Numbered from the stretch's first letter, positions 7,697 to 18,420 are shown. The stretch is 64,000 nt of DNA from Elusimicrobiota bacterium (GCA_028718185.1 JAQUMH010000001.1:281186-345185); one strand, 5' to 3'. Made by a program: numbers and translations. Notes: generated from the sequence alone by a model not told the origin.

Positions 7697-9160
7697 TCAA
7701 CCAATAGGAAGAATAAAAACAAATTTGCTCCCTTTTCCTTCTTCAGATTCTGCCCAAATTTTCCCCTTGTGGGCTTCTACTATACTTTTTACTATTGCCA
7801 AACCGAGACCACTACCTGTGCTTTTTTTTGACACTTCATCATCGCTGCGATAAAACTTTTCAAAAACTTTTTCAAGTTCTTCTTTTTTTATCCCGGGACC
7901 GGTATCCTGAATGCTAACAATAACGGAATCGTTTTCGCTCTCTCCTCTTATTGAAATATTCCCGCCCTTTGGAGTATATCTTATGGCATTTGCCAGAATA
8001 TTTATAATCACCTGTTTAATTTTATTATCATCACCATAAATCATAGGAAAATCAGCGAAGAAATTTAACTCAATCTGTATTCCTTCCGGAACATTAGTGA
8101 TATTTATTGCTTCTTTCACCAAATTGGGAATATTAACACGACTAATTTGCAATTTGAAATTGCCGACCTCGATTTTGGAAATATCAAGAAACTCGTCAAC
8201 AAGAGTAGCAAGACGTTTGCCTTCCAAATTAATAATTTCCAAATATTGTCTTTGCTCGTCAACGTTTGACTTTAAACTCAACATCGTTTGAGCAAACCCG
8301 ATAATATTGGTCAGGGGAGTTTTCAGTTCATGGGAAACCATAGAAACAAATTCAGATTTACGTTTATCCAGTTCGATTAAGTTTTTATTAGATTCTTCAA
8401 GTTTACTTTCTATTTCCAGATTAAAAATACTAATTATTCTAATTACTGACCACAATATTATTAAGGCTAATGTTGCACGGAATAGTTGAACAGGAATGTG
8501 TATTACCAAAATAAATGAATCCACATTAAGCCAATTTGAAGGGGAGAAATTACCTTTTGGAACTACCAATCCGCCTAAAATACTGTAGATTAATAAAGAT
8601 ATTGATGCAGTAAAAACATATTTTTTAACCCCAAACGGCTCTATTATTTCTTTTTCATGTTTGTAATAAGATAGGATTCCAAAACAGCTAAGCATACCGC
8701 TGGGAAGTCCCAAAAGATATCTTGTCCAAATATTTCCAATTTTCATAAAATCACCCGGAATAAAATTAAAAACATAAATTAAAAAGATAATAATCAGCAG
8801 CGTCCACCATCTTGCAAAATCGACAATTTTTTTTCGCCAGACAAAATGTGTAATATCTGATAAACAAAAAATTCTAATACCAAATTCAAGTAAACAAAAA
8901 TATGACATGAAAAGAACAAATAATTTAATTACCTCCAAACTGCGGTTGTAGCCTTTTATTATTAACCACATATCTAAAAATTCGTTGGTTCCGTGTATTA
9001 TGCCAAATAACGCTAAAAGCCATAGTATGTTTGCAAATTTAAACTGAGTTCCCTTTTTAGGTTGAATAAATATTGCAAAACCCATCATTACAAATGCAAA
9101 TCCATAAATGAAATATATTATGTCTATATTATTTTTACAAAACTGATAAATTAAATCCAT
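7697..9160 (-). CDS. Membrane sensor histidine kinase
   Basis: A 487-residue protein. The N-terminal half has about seven to eight hydrophobic helices without an obvious extracytoplasmic domain. It continues through a short coiled coil into HisKA (VSHELKTPLTN) and HATPase with NILANAIRYT, DTGPGIKKEEL and GSGLGLAIVKS. I chose the ATG at 9160 because GGAG lies five bases upstream; the frame extends 28 codons further but without a ribosome-binding site. No response regulator adjoins it, so its partner is encoded elsewhere. The input signal is unknown; a membrane-embedded sensor of lipid or redox state is a guess. Confidence 0.85.
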   Translation of the reverse strand: MDLIYQFCKNNIDIIYFIYGFAFVMMGFAIFIQPKKGTQFKFANILWLLALFGIIHGTNEFLDMWLIIKGYNRSLEVIKLFVLFMSYFCLLEFGIRIFCLSDITHFVWRKKIVDFARWWTLLIIIFLIYVFNFIPGDFMKIGNIWTRYLLGLPSGMLSCFGILSYYKHEKEIIEPFGVKKYVFTASISLLIYSILGGLVVPKGNFSPSNWLNVDSFILVIHIPVQLFRATLALIILWSVIRIISIFNLEIESKLEESNKNLIELDKRKSEFVSMVSHELKTPLTNIIGFAQTMLSLKSNVDEQRQYLEIINLEGKRLATLVDEFLDISKIEVGNFKLQISRVNIPNLVKEAINITNVPEGIQIELNFFADFPMIYGDDNKIKQVIINILANAIRYTPKGGNISIRGESENDSVIVSIQDTGPGIKKEELEKVFEKFYRSDDEVSKKSTGSGLGLAIVKSIVEAHKGKIWAESEEGKGSKFVFILPIG

Positions 9161-9310
9161 AAATACTCCATACGCACAACGATTATAAATTCCAGTGATA
9201 CTTACAAATACCCATCCTGGGTGAAAATATACCACATTTATCATTAAAATGATGTTAAAATAAGATTAAAAAATACTAATTTTACAAACCGCAAGCATCA
9301 TAAAATAAAT

Positions 9311-9339
9311 AAAAAAACCGACATTTATTATCGGTGTTT
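9311..9339 (-). terminator. Rho-independent terminator after the 52-residue protein gene
   Basis: Minus-strand hairpin ACCGA-N9-TCGGT followed directly by seven T residues, 30 bases beyond the stop codon of the small gene. Confidence 0.75.
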
Positions 9340-9368
9340 AAGAAATTTGGTAGATGCTGTATCTATAT

Positions 9369-9527
9369 TTACTTAATTCCTCTTTTTTTTATCTCATCCA
9401 ACAATTGTTTCGTGATTGGTCTGCAAAAACAATTTTTAGAATGTTCAAGATGCCACTTTAGCCTCTGTTCAGTTTTTGGATTTTTTGGCATTTTGTTTTT
9501 CTGATGCCATTCTTTGTTAATTGTCAT
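9369..9527 (-). CDS. 52-residue conserved-looking small protein with HxxH/CxC motif
   Basis: Begins MTINKEWHQKNKMPKNP and continues with a QRLKWHLEHSKNCFCRPI segment. The His-His-Cys-Cys arrangement (WHLEHxxxCxC) suggests metal binding. Protein-like composition, a dedicated terminator 30 bases downstream, and a position immediately upstream of nothing else in its direction support a real gene. I recall similar tiny proteins in anaerobic bacteria and archaea but cannot verify this here. It lies between feoAB (which ends at 9564) and the terminator, so it may be the last gene of the feo transcript. Function unknown. Confidence 0.65.
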   Translation of the reverse strand: MTINKEWHQKNKMPKNPKTEQRLKWHLEHSKNCFCRPITKQLLDEIKKRGIK

Positions 9528-9563
9528 TTATATCACCCCGTTTAATCTCACAGTACCAGCAGG

Positions 9564-11480
9564 TTATAATATATAATTCAAAAGCAATGCAATTGAAAAA
9601 GCAGAGAAAAATGTTAAAGTAACAATTAAAATTGTAGTTCGAAAACCCATTTCTTTTTTGAGAGTAAAAAATGATGCCACACAAGGCAGATATAAAACCA
9701 AAAAAATGCTTGAAATTATAAATTGCTTTGAATCAAGATTGAATGGGGCAAGCATTGCAATAGAAACGTCTTTCCTTAAAAATCCAAGAATCATAACCGC
9801 AGCAATTTTTTCAGGAAGATTAAGGAATATCATAAGATGTTTACCTAATATTTTTGAGATAAAATCTATTATTCCGAGCAGATCAAAAATATTAATTATT
9901 ATTATACCAAGTATAATCATCGGTATGGCTTCTTTTATAAAACCCTTAATCCTGATTTGTAATTTTTTTGACAGTGTAGCCAGCATTGGTATACGGTATG
10001 GGGGAATTTCTACAAACAATTCCGGCACTTCGCCTTTTAATATTCTATTTAATATAAAACTTGTTAATACAGCTACCATTAACAAAATAGAAAAAATCAG
10101 CAACACAGTTTTTATTCCATATTTTGTTCCAAGAGAGAATATCATAGCTGTCTGAGGCATGCACGGGGCACTCATCAGAATGAGTATAATAGTTATGATT
10201 TTTTCCCTTTTTGATTCAAGTATTCGTGTTGCAAGAAGTGCAGGAACCTTACATCCCAAACCAAGAAGAATAGGAACTGATGAATATCCATGCATCCCAA
10301 GTTTATGAAAGACTGTATCAAAAAGTACGGCAACACGCGGAAGATAACCAAAATCTTCCAGAATACTTAAAACAAAGTAAAATGAAAAAATATACGGGAG
10401 AACAACAACAAATGGAATATAAATACCTGTAGTAAGAAATCCAAACGATTCCATAACAACCGGTGTTTTCCCTATAAGCAGCATCCTTATAATGTCCAAT
10501 GGTATATAACCCGCAATCTTTATTATAAGAGGATAATATATTCTGTTAAATAAAGGGTCTAATAAATAATTTATAAGCCCCTCACCGATAAACCTGACAA
10601 CCATAAATGTAAGAAAAAGTATAATTAACGCAAATGGTATGCCAGTTAACGGTTTTATAGAAATATCACTTAATGTATCAAAAATTGTATGATGTTTATG
10701 TGTAAGTGTCTGGACAGCTTTAATTATTTCTCCAATTTTTTGCCATATTTCATTAGAATCATAAGAAAATTCGCTCACTTTCGCAGCATCCAATCTATCA
10801 ACAGTGTTAGTTATACCTTCACCTGTTACCGCACATAAAGGTATAACAGGCACTCCGAGTATTTCCTCAAGTTTGTTATGGTCAATTGAAATGCCTTTGT
10901 GTTTTGTCTCATCCCAGAAATTCAATAGAATTATCATAGGGATTTTTTTCTTTAAAAGTTGGAGTGTCAGATTGAGATTTCTTTCAAGATTTGTTGAATC
11001 AATTATATTTACTATAATGTCACCACCGTCATCTAACATTTCAATAGCAACCTCTTCTGCTTTTGCTGTAGGTTCCAATGAATATGTTCCGGGAACATCA
11101 ATAATTTCATAGTGTTCATCCTTATGCCTTAAATAACCTTTTATAAATTCAACAGTTGTCCCGGGATAATTTGAGGATATTACGTCTATTCCTGTCAATC
11201 TTGAAAATACGACGCTTTTACCTACATTAGGATTACCAATAAGCAGTATTTTTTTCATTTCACATTGTACTGATATTTTTTTTGCCATACTATAACCTAT
11301 GGCAATATTCGTGCTTCCCGCTTGTACTAAAATAGGTCCTCTGAAAATCTGTGAACTTATTTTGGTAACTTCGATTCCTTTTCTTATTCCCAGTGCCTCT
11401 AATTTTCTGATTATATCCTGCCCACCTTCTACACCAACAATCCTACATTTTTCTTTTTCCTTTAATTGTGTTAAATTCAT
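9564..11480 (-). CDS. feoB: Ferrous iron transport protein FeoA-FeoB fusion
   Basis: A 638-residue protein. Residues 1-73 are a FeoA SH3-like domain, fused to FeoB. The FeoB part has a GTPase domain with GNPNVGKS (G1), a threonine pair after NYPG (G2), DVPGTYS (G3) and LNFWDE as the NxxD-type G4. It is followed by a GDI segment and the membrane core with two Gate-type repeats (about residues 275-638). It imports Fe2+ across the inner membrane. The core keeps a cysteine-containing segment (GLGCKVPALLATRIL), as expected of FeoB. Start at 11480 is set by GAGG seven bases upstream, not the open frame start at 11492. FeoA-FeoB fusions are known in several phyla. Confidence 0.92.
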   Translation of the reverse strand: MNLTQLKEKEKCRIVGVEGGQDIIRKLEALGIRKGIEVTKISSQIFRGPILVQAGSTNIAIGYSMAKKISVQCEMKKILLIGNPNVGKSVVFSRLTGIDVISSNYPGTTVEFIKGYLRHKDEHYEIIDVPGTYSLEPTAKAEEVAIEMLDDGGDIIVNIIDSTNLERNLNLTLQLLKKKIPMIILLNFWDETKHKGISIDHNKLEEILGVPVIPLCAVTGEGITNTVDRLDAAKVSEFSYDSNEIWQKIGEIIKAVQTLTHKHHTIFDTLSDISIKPLTGIPFALIILFLTFMVVRFIGEGLINYLLDPLFNRIYYPLIIKIAGYIPLDIIRMLLIGKTPVVMESFGFLTTGIYIPFVVVLPYIFSFYFVLSILEDFGYLPRVAVLFDTVFHKLGMHGYSSVPILLGLGCKVPALLATRILESKREKIITIILILMSAPCMPQTAMIFSLGTKYGIKTVLLIFSILLMVAVLTSFILNRILKGEVPELFVEIPPYRIPMLATLSKKLQIRIKGFIKEAIPMIILGIIIINIFDLLGIIDFISKILGKHLMIFLNLPEKIAAVMILGFLRKDVSIAMLAPFNLDSKQFIISSIFLVLYLPCVASFFTLKKEMGFRTTILIVTLTFFSAFSIALLLNYIL

Positions 11481-11672
11481 ATAAAACCTCATTACTTTTT
11501 CCTTAGATAAATCTTGATTTTTGACATTAAATCACATTTCTTACTTTTTTGCCAGTTAGATTTTGTCTATAAATTCCGCTATCTTTTCAATGCAACCCAA
11601 GCATATCAGCCATAACATTTTATCATTTAACTATTTTAAATTATACTCCTTTTTCATTTTTTTTCAATCATT

Positions 11673-11706
11673 AAAAAAACCACCGAAACAAATCAGCGGT
11701 TTTTTT
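11673..11706 (-). terminator. Terminator downstream of kdpD
   Basis: Minus-strand CCGCTG and CGGTGG pair (with two G-U pairs) around a seven-base loop, flanked by runs of A and T, 48 bases past the kdpD stop. The rest of the 273-base gap from 11481 to 11753 shows no gene; it should hold the feoAB promoter, which I cannot place with confidence. Confidence 0.65.
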
Positions 11707-11753
11707 AAATATTTATTTCTACTTAACTATTGAGAAATTATTATTGTAAATAA

Positions 11754-13931
11754 TTATCTACCGGAATCTATTATTTTTGGCAATTCAGTAACAAGAGAGT
11801 TTAATCGCTCTACGATTTTATTCATTTTTCCTATCAATGCTGAGCGTTTTGATTCATTGTTGATGTTTTCCGGCTTCAACAATTCCAATGCTATCTGAGA
11901 TATAGATGTTAACGGATCGACAAGTTCGGTAGAAAAAGTGGTCAAAAGTAAATTTCTTATGCGCTCGTTTTCTATTTTATTTTCTGCAACAAAAGCAGCA
12001 GCAGCAAGTTGAGCACCTTCAACCGCTAGCGATGTCTGATGAACAAACATTTCAAGCATGTGAAATTGGTCGGGGTCGGCAAACTCTTTTTCTTCAACCG
12101 GAAAAATACCCATTACCCCTACTACTTTTTCCGAACCGATAAAAGGCAAATAAATCCCTTTTGAGCCGGGTAAAGTATCCGTACTATTACCTGCAGCTTT
12201 TTTGTTTTCATAAACCCATTGTGCAACTGCAAGTTCGTTTGAATTCAATTCTATTTTTTTATCATTACCGAAACGAAGAAAAAGCTTATTATTATTATCC
12301 GCAGTAAAAATGACCACTCTGCTTTTAAAAAACTCTTCAATGTGGTTTTGAGCAATTTTAAAAAGTTCATCAGGATAGGAACTCTTAGATAAGTCACGGC
12401 TCAAGGAATATAAAGTCTGAGTTCTATCTTCCCGCATTCGCATAGTAGAAGTTTGCCTTTTGAGCCGACCGGTCAAATGGGATATGGTCAAACCCACAAT
12501 AAGCATAACTGCAAATGTAAAAATATACTCGGTATTTGCTACTGCAAACGTTAAATACGGTAAAATGAAAAAATAATCAAACAACAAAACACTGAGAAAC
12601 GATGCAATAGCCGACAGGCGACGTCCATATTTGAAGGCAATCCATGTCACGCCGAGGAGATAAATCATTATCATATTTACAACTGCCAGTCGAGATGATA
12701 AAATCCAGTTAACAAAAGTGCAAAACATTACTATACAAACAGTCCAGCCGAGATTTTTCCATGAAAAAGGTGGCAATACTGTTTGTTTAAACTTAACCGG
12801 TTGTTCCTGAACATCTCCACTCAGCAAATACAGGTCTATCTCCCTGCATTTACGGGCCAGCCTGTCAATTACAGAACCAAAAATAATTTCACGGAATTTT
12901 GATTTACCGGGTTTTCCTACAATCATTTTTGTAATATTTTTTGAACGTGCATATGAAATTAAGGTTTCTGTGATATCCTGACCGCTGATTGTTGTAACTC
13001 GTGCTCCTAATTTTTCTGCAAAATTCAACATTTCAGTTATTCTGGTTTTGTCTTCAGAAGGTAATTCCGAAAGGGTCTCAACATATACCACAATCCATTC
13101 CACCCCCAAATCCGAGGCGATGCGTTTTCCTGCTCTGATTAAATGTATCGCTGAAGGACTCGGACTGATACATACTAAAATCCGATCCCTGACATTCCAA
13201 ACTTTTGATATGGAATGTAATTTTTTATATGACATTAATTGGGAATCAACATTACGTTCTGTGTAACGCAGAGCTAACTGACGCAATGCCATAAGATTGC
13301 CGGGCTGAAAGAAATGCTGGGCAGCACGCTCGGCTTGTTCACCTAGATAAACTTTGCCTTCCTTGAGTCGCTTGAGAAGTTCTTCGGAAGGTAAATCCAC
13401 AAGTTCTATTTCATCTGCTTTTTCAACAAACGTATCGGGTACTGTTTCCCGCACAATAATACCGGTAACCTGAGCAACTATGTCATTTACACTTTCGCAG
13501 TGCTGTACATTTAATGTTGTGTAGACGTCAATGCCTTTGCCGAGCAGTTCTTCAACATCCTGCCAGCGTTTCGGGTGACGGGAGCCAGGTGCATTTGTGT
13601 GTGCTAATTCGTCGACCAATATAATACGAGGTCTTCTTTTTAGTGCAGCGTCAACATCAAACTCAAGCAGTTCAACATTTTTATAAAGGAAATTTTTGGA
13701 AGGAATGCTTTCAAGACCTTCAAGAAGTGCTTCTGTTTCGCGACGCTTATGAGTCTCCACATAGCCTATAACAACATCGATACCTTCTTTTTTCCGTGCT
13801 CTTGCTGCTTCAAGCATTGAGTAGGTTTTACCGACACCCGCTACTGCCCCGAAAAAAATCTTGAGTTTGCCGCGATGGGATTCTTCGGCTTTAACTTTCG
13901 CTAGTAATTCATCCGGATTTGGTCGTTCCAT
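11754..13931 (-). CDS. kdpD: KdpD-like potassium sensor lacking the kinase domain
   Basis: A 725-residue protein. The N-terminal KdpD domain has GAVAGVGKTYSML (Walker A) and LVDELAHTNAPGSRH (Walker B). It is followed by a universal-stress-protein-like domain (about 250-370), the four-helix DUF4118 membrane segment (about 395-490), and a GAF-like domain. Full-length KdpD is near 890 residues and continues into HisKA and HATPase. Here the region matching the H box reads FSTELVDPL, so the histidine position is Thr668, and the protein ends 57 residues later without any ATPase domain. It should still sense but cannot autophosphorylate. It is the last gene of the kdpFABC operon. The kinase half is supplied by the gene at 19913-20950. 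Confidence 0.88.
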   Translation of the reverse strand: MERPNPDELLAKVKAEESHRGKLKIFFGAVAGVGKTYSMLEAARARKKEGIDVVIGYVETHKRRETEALLEGLESIPSKNFLYKNVELLEFDVDAALKRRPRIILVDELAHTNAPGSRHPKRWQDVEELLGKGIDVYTTLNVQHCESVNDIVAQVTGIIVRETVPDTFVEKADEIELVDLPSEELLKRLKEGKVYLGEQAERAAQHFFQPGNLMALRQLALRYTERNVDSQLMSYKKLHSISKVWNVRDRILVCISPSPSAIHLIRAGKRIASDLGVEWIVVYVETLSELPSEDKTRITEMLNFAEKLGARVTTISGQDITETLISYARSKNITKMIVGKPGKSKFREIIFGSVIDRLARKCREIDLYLLSGDVQEQPVKFKQTVLPPFSWKNLGWTVCIVMFCTFVNWILSSRLAVVNMIMIYLLGVTWIAFKYGRRLSAIASFLSVLLFDYFFILPYLTFAVANTEYIFTFAVMLIVGLTISHLTGRLKRQTSTMRMREDRTQTLYSLSRDLSKSSYPDELFKIAQNHIEEFFKSRVVIFTADNNNKLFLRFGNDKKIELNSNELAVAQWVYENKKAAGNSTDTLPGSKGIYLPFIGSEKVVGVMGIFPVEEKEFADPDQFHMLEMFVHQTSLAVEGAQLAAAAFVAENKIENERIRNLLLTTFSTELVDPLTSISQIALELLKPENINNESKRSALIGKMNKIVERLNSLVTELPKIIDSGR

Positions 13932-13967
13932 AAATTTTATTATACCTCAAATTAAATTTATATGCCA

Positions 13968-14546
13968 CTATTTTTTGTATTCGTCCAACGCTAAATTCAG
14001 TTCCAGTACGTTTACAGCCGGCTCTCCTATCAATCCTAAAAATCTGCCGGAAGTATATTCGCGAACAATAGTTTTGATTGTATCCTGCGGCAATCGCCTA
14101 ACACGTGCTACTCTTGGAATCTGATAATTAACAGCAGCTATGCTGATGTGAGGATCTAAGCCGCTTGCAGATGAAGTAACAAGGTCAACCGGAATAGAAT
14201 TTATATTGTTTGGGTCGGCTGATTTCAATGCTTTTATTCGTATTTTCACCATTTCTATCAACACAGGATTTGAAGGTCCCAAATTGGAGCCGGATGAAGA
14301 TGCTGCATTGTCGGGAAAAGAAGAGGTAGCAGAAATGCGGTCCCAAAAATATTTTGGGTCATCAAATGTTTGTCCGATGAGCGATGAACCGACCGGTTTG
14401 CCATTTTTGTAAATCAAACTTCCGTTTGACTGCTTTAAAAAAAATACTTTTGCAATTCCGGTGATAAAAAGCGGATAAAGAATTCCAGTAATAATTGTCA
14501 AAATAATAAAAATCAAAATTGCCGGCTTTAACTGTTTTCGAAACAT
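13968..14546 (-). CDS. kdpC: Potassium-transporting ATPase subunit C
   Basis: A 192-residue protein with one N-terminal transmembrane helix and a periplasmic domain. It contains the family segments GQTFDDPKYFWDR, LDPHISIAAVNYQIPRVAR and LGLIGEPAVNVLELNLALD. KdpC stabilises the KdpFABC complex and helps nucleotide binding by KdpB. It lies 12 bases after kdpB and 36 bases before kdpD, within one operon. Confidence 0.95.
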   Translation of the reverse strand: MFRKQLKPAILIFIILTIITGILYPLFITGIAKVFFLKQSNGSLIYKNGKPVGSSLIGQTFDDPKYFWDRISATSSFPDNAASSSGSNLGPSNPVLIEMVKIRIKALKSADPNNINSIPVDLVTSSASGLDPHISIAAVNYQIPRVARVRRLPQDTIKTIVREYTSGRFLGLIGEPAVNVLELNLALDEYKK

Positions 14547-14558
14547 CTTATTCCTCCG

Positions 14559-16637
14559 CTATTTAACCAAACGCAGCGCAACCAAAATAATATCAATCAA
14601 TTTAATCCCGATAAATGGCGATATTATTCCTCCAACACCGTAAATAAACAGGTTATCACGCAAAAGCCGGCTTGCCGGCTTCGGTTTATAAGGAATACCT
14701 CGCAAGGCAAGTGGAATCAGGGCTATAATAATGAGAGCGTTAAAAATAACAGCCGACAAAATGGCACTTGCCGGGGTGGCGAGATGCATAATGTTTAATG
14801 CGCCAAGTGCCGGATAAATTCCTACAAATGCAGCAGGAATAATCGCAAAATATTTTGAGACATCGTTAGCGATGCTGAACGTTGTCAGTGATCCCCGTGT
14901 CATAAGCAGCTGCTTTCCGATTTCGACTATTTCTATAAGTTTCGTAGGATTAGAGTCAAGGTCAATAAGATTCCCCGCTTCTTTTGCCGCCTGAGTTCCG
15001 GTATTCATAGCAACGGCAACATCCGCCTGTGCAAGTGCGGGAGCGTCATTTGTCCCGTCACCGGTCATTGCCACAAGCCGTCCACCAGCCTGCATCTCGC
15101 GGATATATTTTAATTTTGCTTCGGGAGTTGCCTGAGCCAAAAAATCATCCATACCCGCTTCTCCGGCAATTGCCGCTGCCGTTAATGGATTGTCACCCGT
15201 AATCATTACCGTCTTGATTCCCATCCGGCGCAACTCCGCAAACCGCTCTTTGATTCCACCTTTTACTATATCTTTCAACTGAACAACCCCGAGTACACGT
15301 TTATGTTCCGCTACGACAAGCGGGGTACCCCCGGTTTTGGATATGGACTGAATACTTGATTTCAAATCCTCGGGAAAAAAACCACCGAGCTGTTTTACGT
15401 ATATTTCAATGGCATCAACAGCACCTTTTCTGATTTGTCTGCCGTCACCTAAGTCGACACCACTCATCCGTGTTTGTGCGGAAAAAGGAATAAATTTTGC
15501 GTTTAGTTCGTGGATCTGGCGTTCTCTTATTCCGTATTTTTGTTTAGCCAGCACGACAATACTCCTCCCTTCCGGTGTCTCATCGGATAAAGAAGCAAGT
15601 TGAGCCGCATCTGCTAACGATTCAACACTGATTCCGTCAGCCGGCACGAAACTAACCGCCTGCCTATTGCCAAGCGTTATTGTTCCCGTTTTATCCAGCA
15701 GTAAAACATCTACATCTCCTGCTGCTTCAACCGCACGACCTGAGGTAGCAATAACATTCGCCTGAATCATTCTGTCCATACCGGCGATACCGATAGCCGG
15801 TAATAAGCCACCAATTGTAGTAGGTATCAGGCACACAAGCAATGCGACTAAAACCGTAACCGGTATAGGTACTCCGTGACAAGATGTAGTTACGCTGTAA
15901 ATCGAAAATGGCAAAAGCGTTACGCATGCCAAAAGAAAAATAATAGTAAATACCGCCAGCAAAATGCTAAGGGCTATTTCATTTGGAGTTTTTTGTCTTT
16001 TGGCCCCCTCAACCATTGAAATCATATGGTCTAAAAACGTTTCACCGGGATTTGAACATATTTTTACAACCAACCAATCAGAAAGTACGCGGGTACCACC
16101 TGTAACAGCGCTACGGTCTCCTCCGCTTTCTCTTATAACCGGCGCACTTTCTCCTGTAATTGTGCTTTCATCAACGGATGCTACACCTTCTATAACTTCA
16201 CCATCCATCGGAATTGTATCTCCTGTTTCGACAAGCACGACATCCTCTTTTTTTAAAGTGGCAGCTGAAACCATTTCATATTTGGAACCATATTGAGAAC
16301 TTGAAAGCTTTTTTGCGAAAGTATCTTTTCTGGCTTTCCTTAAACTTGCCGCCTGCGCCTTTCCCCGTCCTTCTGCCATCGCTTCGGAAAAATTGGCAAA
16401 AAGTAAAGTGACCCAGAGCCATAATGTTATTGCCAAAATAAAATTTGACGGAGCTTCACCTTTACCGAGCACTGCCTGTATCCATAATCCGGTTATCAAT
16501 ATGCTGACGACCAGCACCACAAACATTACAGGATTTTTTATTTGATGTCTCGGGTCTAATTTTTTAAATGAATTAATTATAGCCGGCCCCACAATTGACG
16601 GTTCAAACAATGATTTTGATTTATATGATTTTTCCAT
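14559..16637 (-). CDS. kdpB: Potassium-transporting P-type ATPase subunit B
   Basis: A 692-residue P-type ATPase of normal length. The actuator motif TGES is present ([11 protein letters not shown]), the phosphorylation site is DKTGTIT, nucleotide-domain motifs are intact, and the hinge motif is [11 protein letters not shown]. It hydrolyses ATP to power K+ import through KdpA at the inner membrane. It lies 43 bases downstream of kdpA. No truncation or missing catalytic residue is visible. Confidence 0.97.
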   Translation of the reverse strand: MEKSYKSKSLFEPSIVGPAIINSFKKLDPRHQIKNPVMFVVLVVSILITGLWIQAVLGKGEAPSNFILAITLWLWVTLLFANFSEAMAEGRGKAQAASLRKARKDTFAKKLSSSQYGSKYEMVSAATLKKEDVVLVETGDTIPMDGEVIEGVASVDESTITGESAPVIRESGGDRSAVTGGTRVLSDWLVVKICSNPGETFLDHMISMVEGAKRQKTPNEIALSILLAVFTIIFLLACVTLLPFSIYSVTTSCHGVPIPVTVLVALLVCLIPTTIGGLLPAIGIAGMDRMIQANVIATSGRAVEAAGDVDVLLLDKTGTITLGNRQAVSFVPADGISVESLADAAQLASLSDETPEGRSIVVLAKQKYGIRERQIHELNAKFIPFSAQTRMSGVDLGDGRQIRKGAVDAIEIYVKQLGGFFPEDLKSSIQSISKTGGTPLVVAEHKRVLGVVQLKDIVKGGIKERFAELRRMGIKTVMITGDNPLTAAAIAGEAGMDDFLAQATPEAKLKYIREMQAGGRLVAMTGDGTNDAPALAQADVAVAMNTGTQAAKEAGNLIDLDSNPTKLIEIVEIGKQLLMTRGSLTTFSIANDVSKYFAIIPAAFVGIYPALGALNIMHLATPASAILSAVIFNALIIIALIPLALRGIPYKPKPASRLLRDNLFIYGVGGIISPFIGIKLIDIILVALRLVK

Positions 16638-16680
16638 GAAATTTCTCTTATCTTAGTTTTTATGCTTTTTCCAACAAAAA

Positions 16681-18420
16681 CTATTTTAGCATCAAATGTT
16701 CGACAATAGGACCCAAAGACATCGCCGGAAAAAACGTTAACGCCCCAACGATTAAAACAACCATTACTAAAAATAAAATAAAAAGTGGTGTGTGTGTCGG
16801 TAATGTCCCTTGGCTTACAGGCACAATTTTTTTATTGGAAAGTGAACCCGCTATAGCAAGCGTCGGTATTATGAGCAAGTAGCGTGCAAAAAACATTGCT
16901 AATCCCAAAGCGATATTGTAAAAAAAAGTGTTTGTGCCTATTCCGGCAAATGCGCTCCCATTATTATTACCCGCAGAAGTAAAAGCGTAAAGCACTTCAC
17001 TGAAACCATGTACCCCCGGGTTAAATATAGCTGCTTTCGCCGAGGGCAGAACAACAGATATGGCTGTCCCGATTAAAACACACATATGCGGGATTAACAG
17101 TATAAGTGCAGCCATTTTCATTTCATAGGATTCTATTTTTTTACCAAGATATTCAGGAGTTCTGCCTATCATAAGACCGGATATAAAAACGGCAACAATT
17201 ACAAATGCGAGCATGCCGTAAAGTCCGGAACCGACACCTCCGAAAATCACCTCTCCCAGTTGCATAAGCCACATCGGTATTAAGCCGCCGAGTGGCGTAT
17301 AAGAATCATGCATTGAATTTACCGAACCGTTTGAAGCGGCAGTTGTGGCCGTTGCCCATATTGCAGAATTTACTATTCCGAAACGTGCTTCTTTTCCTTC
17401 CATATTGCCGCCAGACTGAAAAGCAGTTGCTTTTTGATCGATACCTAATCCATTAAATAATGGGTTGCCTTTTTGTTCGTAATGTATGCATGTAAAAAGA
17501 CAGGGAATAAAAATAATCAGCATCGCAATTAATATCGCCCAACCCTGACGGGTGTCTTTGACCATATACCCGAAAGTGTAACAAAGCGCGGCTGATATTA
17601 AAAGTATAGACAAAACTTCTAAGAAATTTGATAGTGGTGTAGGATTTTCAAACGGATGAGAAGAATTGACATTAAAGAATCCGCCGCCATTTGTGCCCAA
17701 TTGCTTTATGGCTATCTGCGACGCTGCGGGTCCGAAGGCGAGCACCTGCTCTGAGACAACTTTTCCGTTTGCATCTTTTGTTGTTTGGAGTAATGCGACT
17801 TTCTCGCTTGGTTTAAATGTTTGAACTACCCCTTGCGAAACTAAAACCACCGCTAAAATAATTGAGAGGGGCAGTAATATATAAAGAGTTGACCTGACTA
17901 AATCAACCCAGAAATTACCGATTGTTTTGATTTGCTTCTGGATAAATCCTCTTGTGAAAGCGACAAGTACTGCCATACCGGTTGCGGCTGAGACAAAGTT
18001 TTGCACGGTGAGCCCTAACATTTGGGTAAAATAACTTAAAGTGGTTTCGCCACCGTAACTCTGCCAGTTCGTATTTGTTGCAAAACTAATCGCAGTATTA
18101 AAAGATAAATCCGCAGGTACCGCCGGCAAAGCCATCGGATTCAAAAAAAGATGCGACTGAAGACGCTGAATTAAGTAAACAACAATTATACCCAGAATAT
18201 TAAATAGCATCATTGCTACCGCATAGGTTTTCCATGTCATTCCAAATTCAGGATCAATTCCCGCAATCCTGTAAATCCATTTTTCGATTAATGCAAACCA
18301 CACATTGATGCCGATTGGTTTACCTTCATAGATACGAGCCATGTAGATACCAAGCGGTTTAACTAACAGAATCAGTGCGACTAAAAATATTATAAACTGG
18401 ATAAGATTATTCGGATTCAC
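16681..18420 (-). CDS. kdpA: Potassium-transporting ATPase subunit A
   Basis: A 579-residue channel-like subunit with about ten transmembrane helices and selectivity-filter segments such as GTNGGGFFNVNSSHP, TAASNGSVNSMHDS and TSAGNNNGSAFAG. It binds and translocates K+. Start is GTG at 18420, which overlaps the kdpF stop by one base (TAGTG), so translation is coupled. Length and motifs are normal for the family. Confidence 0.96.
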   Translation of the reverse strand: MNPNNLIQFIIFLVALILLVKPLGIYMARIYEGKPIGINVWFALIEKWIYRIAGIDPEFGMTWKTYAVAMMLFNILGIIVVYLIQRLQSHLFLNPMALPAVPADLSFNTAISFATNTNWQSYGGETTLSYFTQMLGLTVQNFVSAATGMAVLVAFTRGFIQKQIKTIGNFWVDLVRSTLYILLPLSIILAVVLVSQGVVQTFKPSEKVALLQTTKDANGKVVSEQVLAFGPAASQIAIKQLGTNGGGFFNVNSSHPFENPTPLSNFLEVLSILLISAALCYTFGYMVKDTRQGWAILIAMLIIFIPCLFTCIHYEQKGNPLFNGLGIDQKATAFQSGGNMEGKEARFGIVNSAIWATATTAASNGSVNSMHDSYTPLGGLIPMWLMQLGEVIFGGVGSGLYGMLAFVIVAVFISGLMIGRTPEYLGKKIESYEMKMAALILLIPHMCVLIGTAISVVLPSAKAAIFNPGVHGFSEVLYAFTSAGNNNGSAFAGIGTNTFFYNIALGLAMFFARYLLIIPTLAIAGSLSNKKIVPVSQGTLPTHTPLFILFLVMVVLIVGALTFFPAMSLGPIVEHLMLK

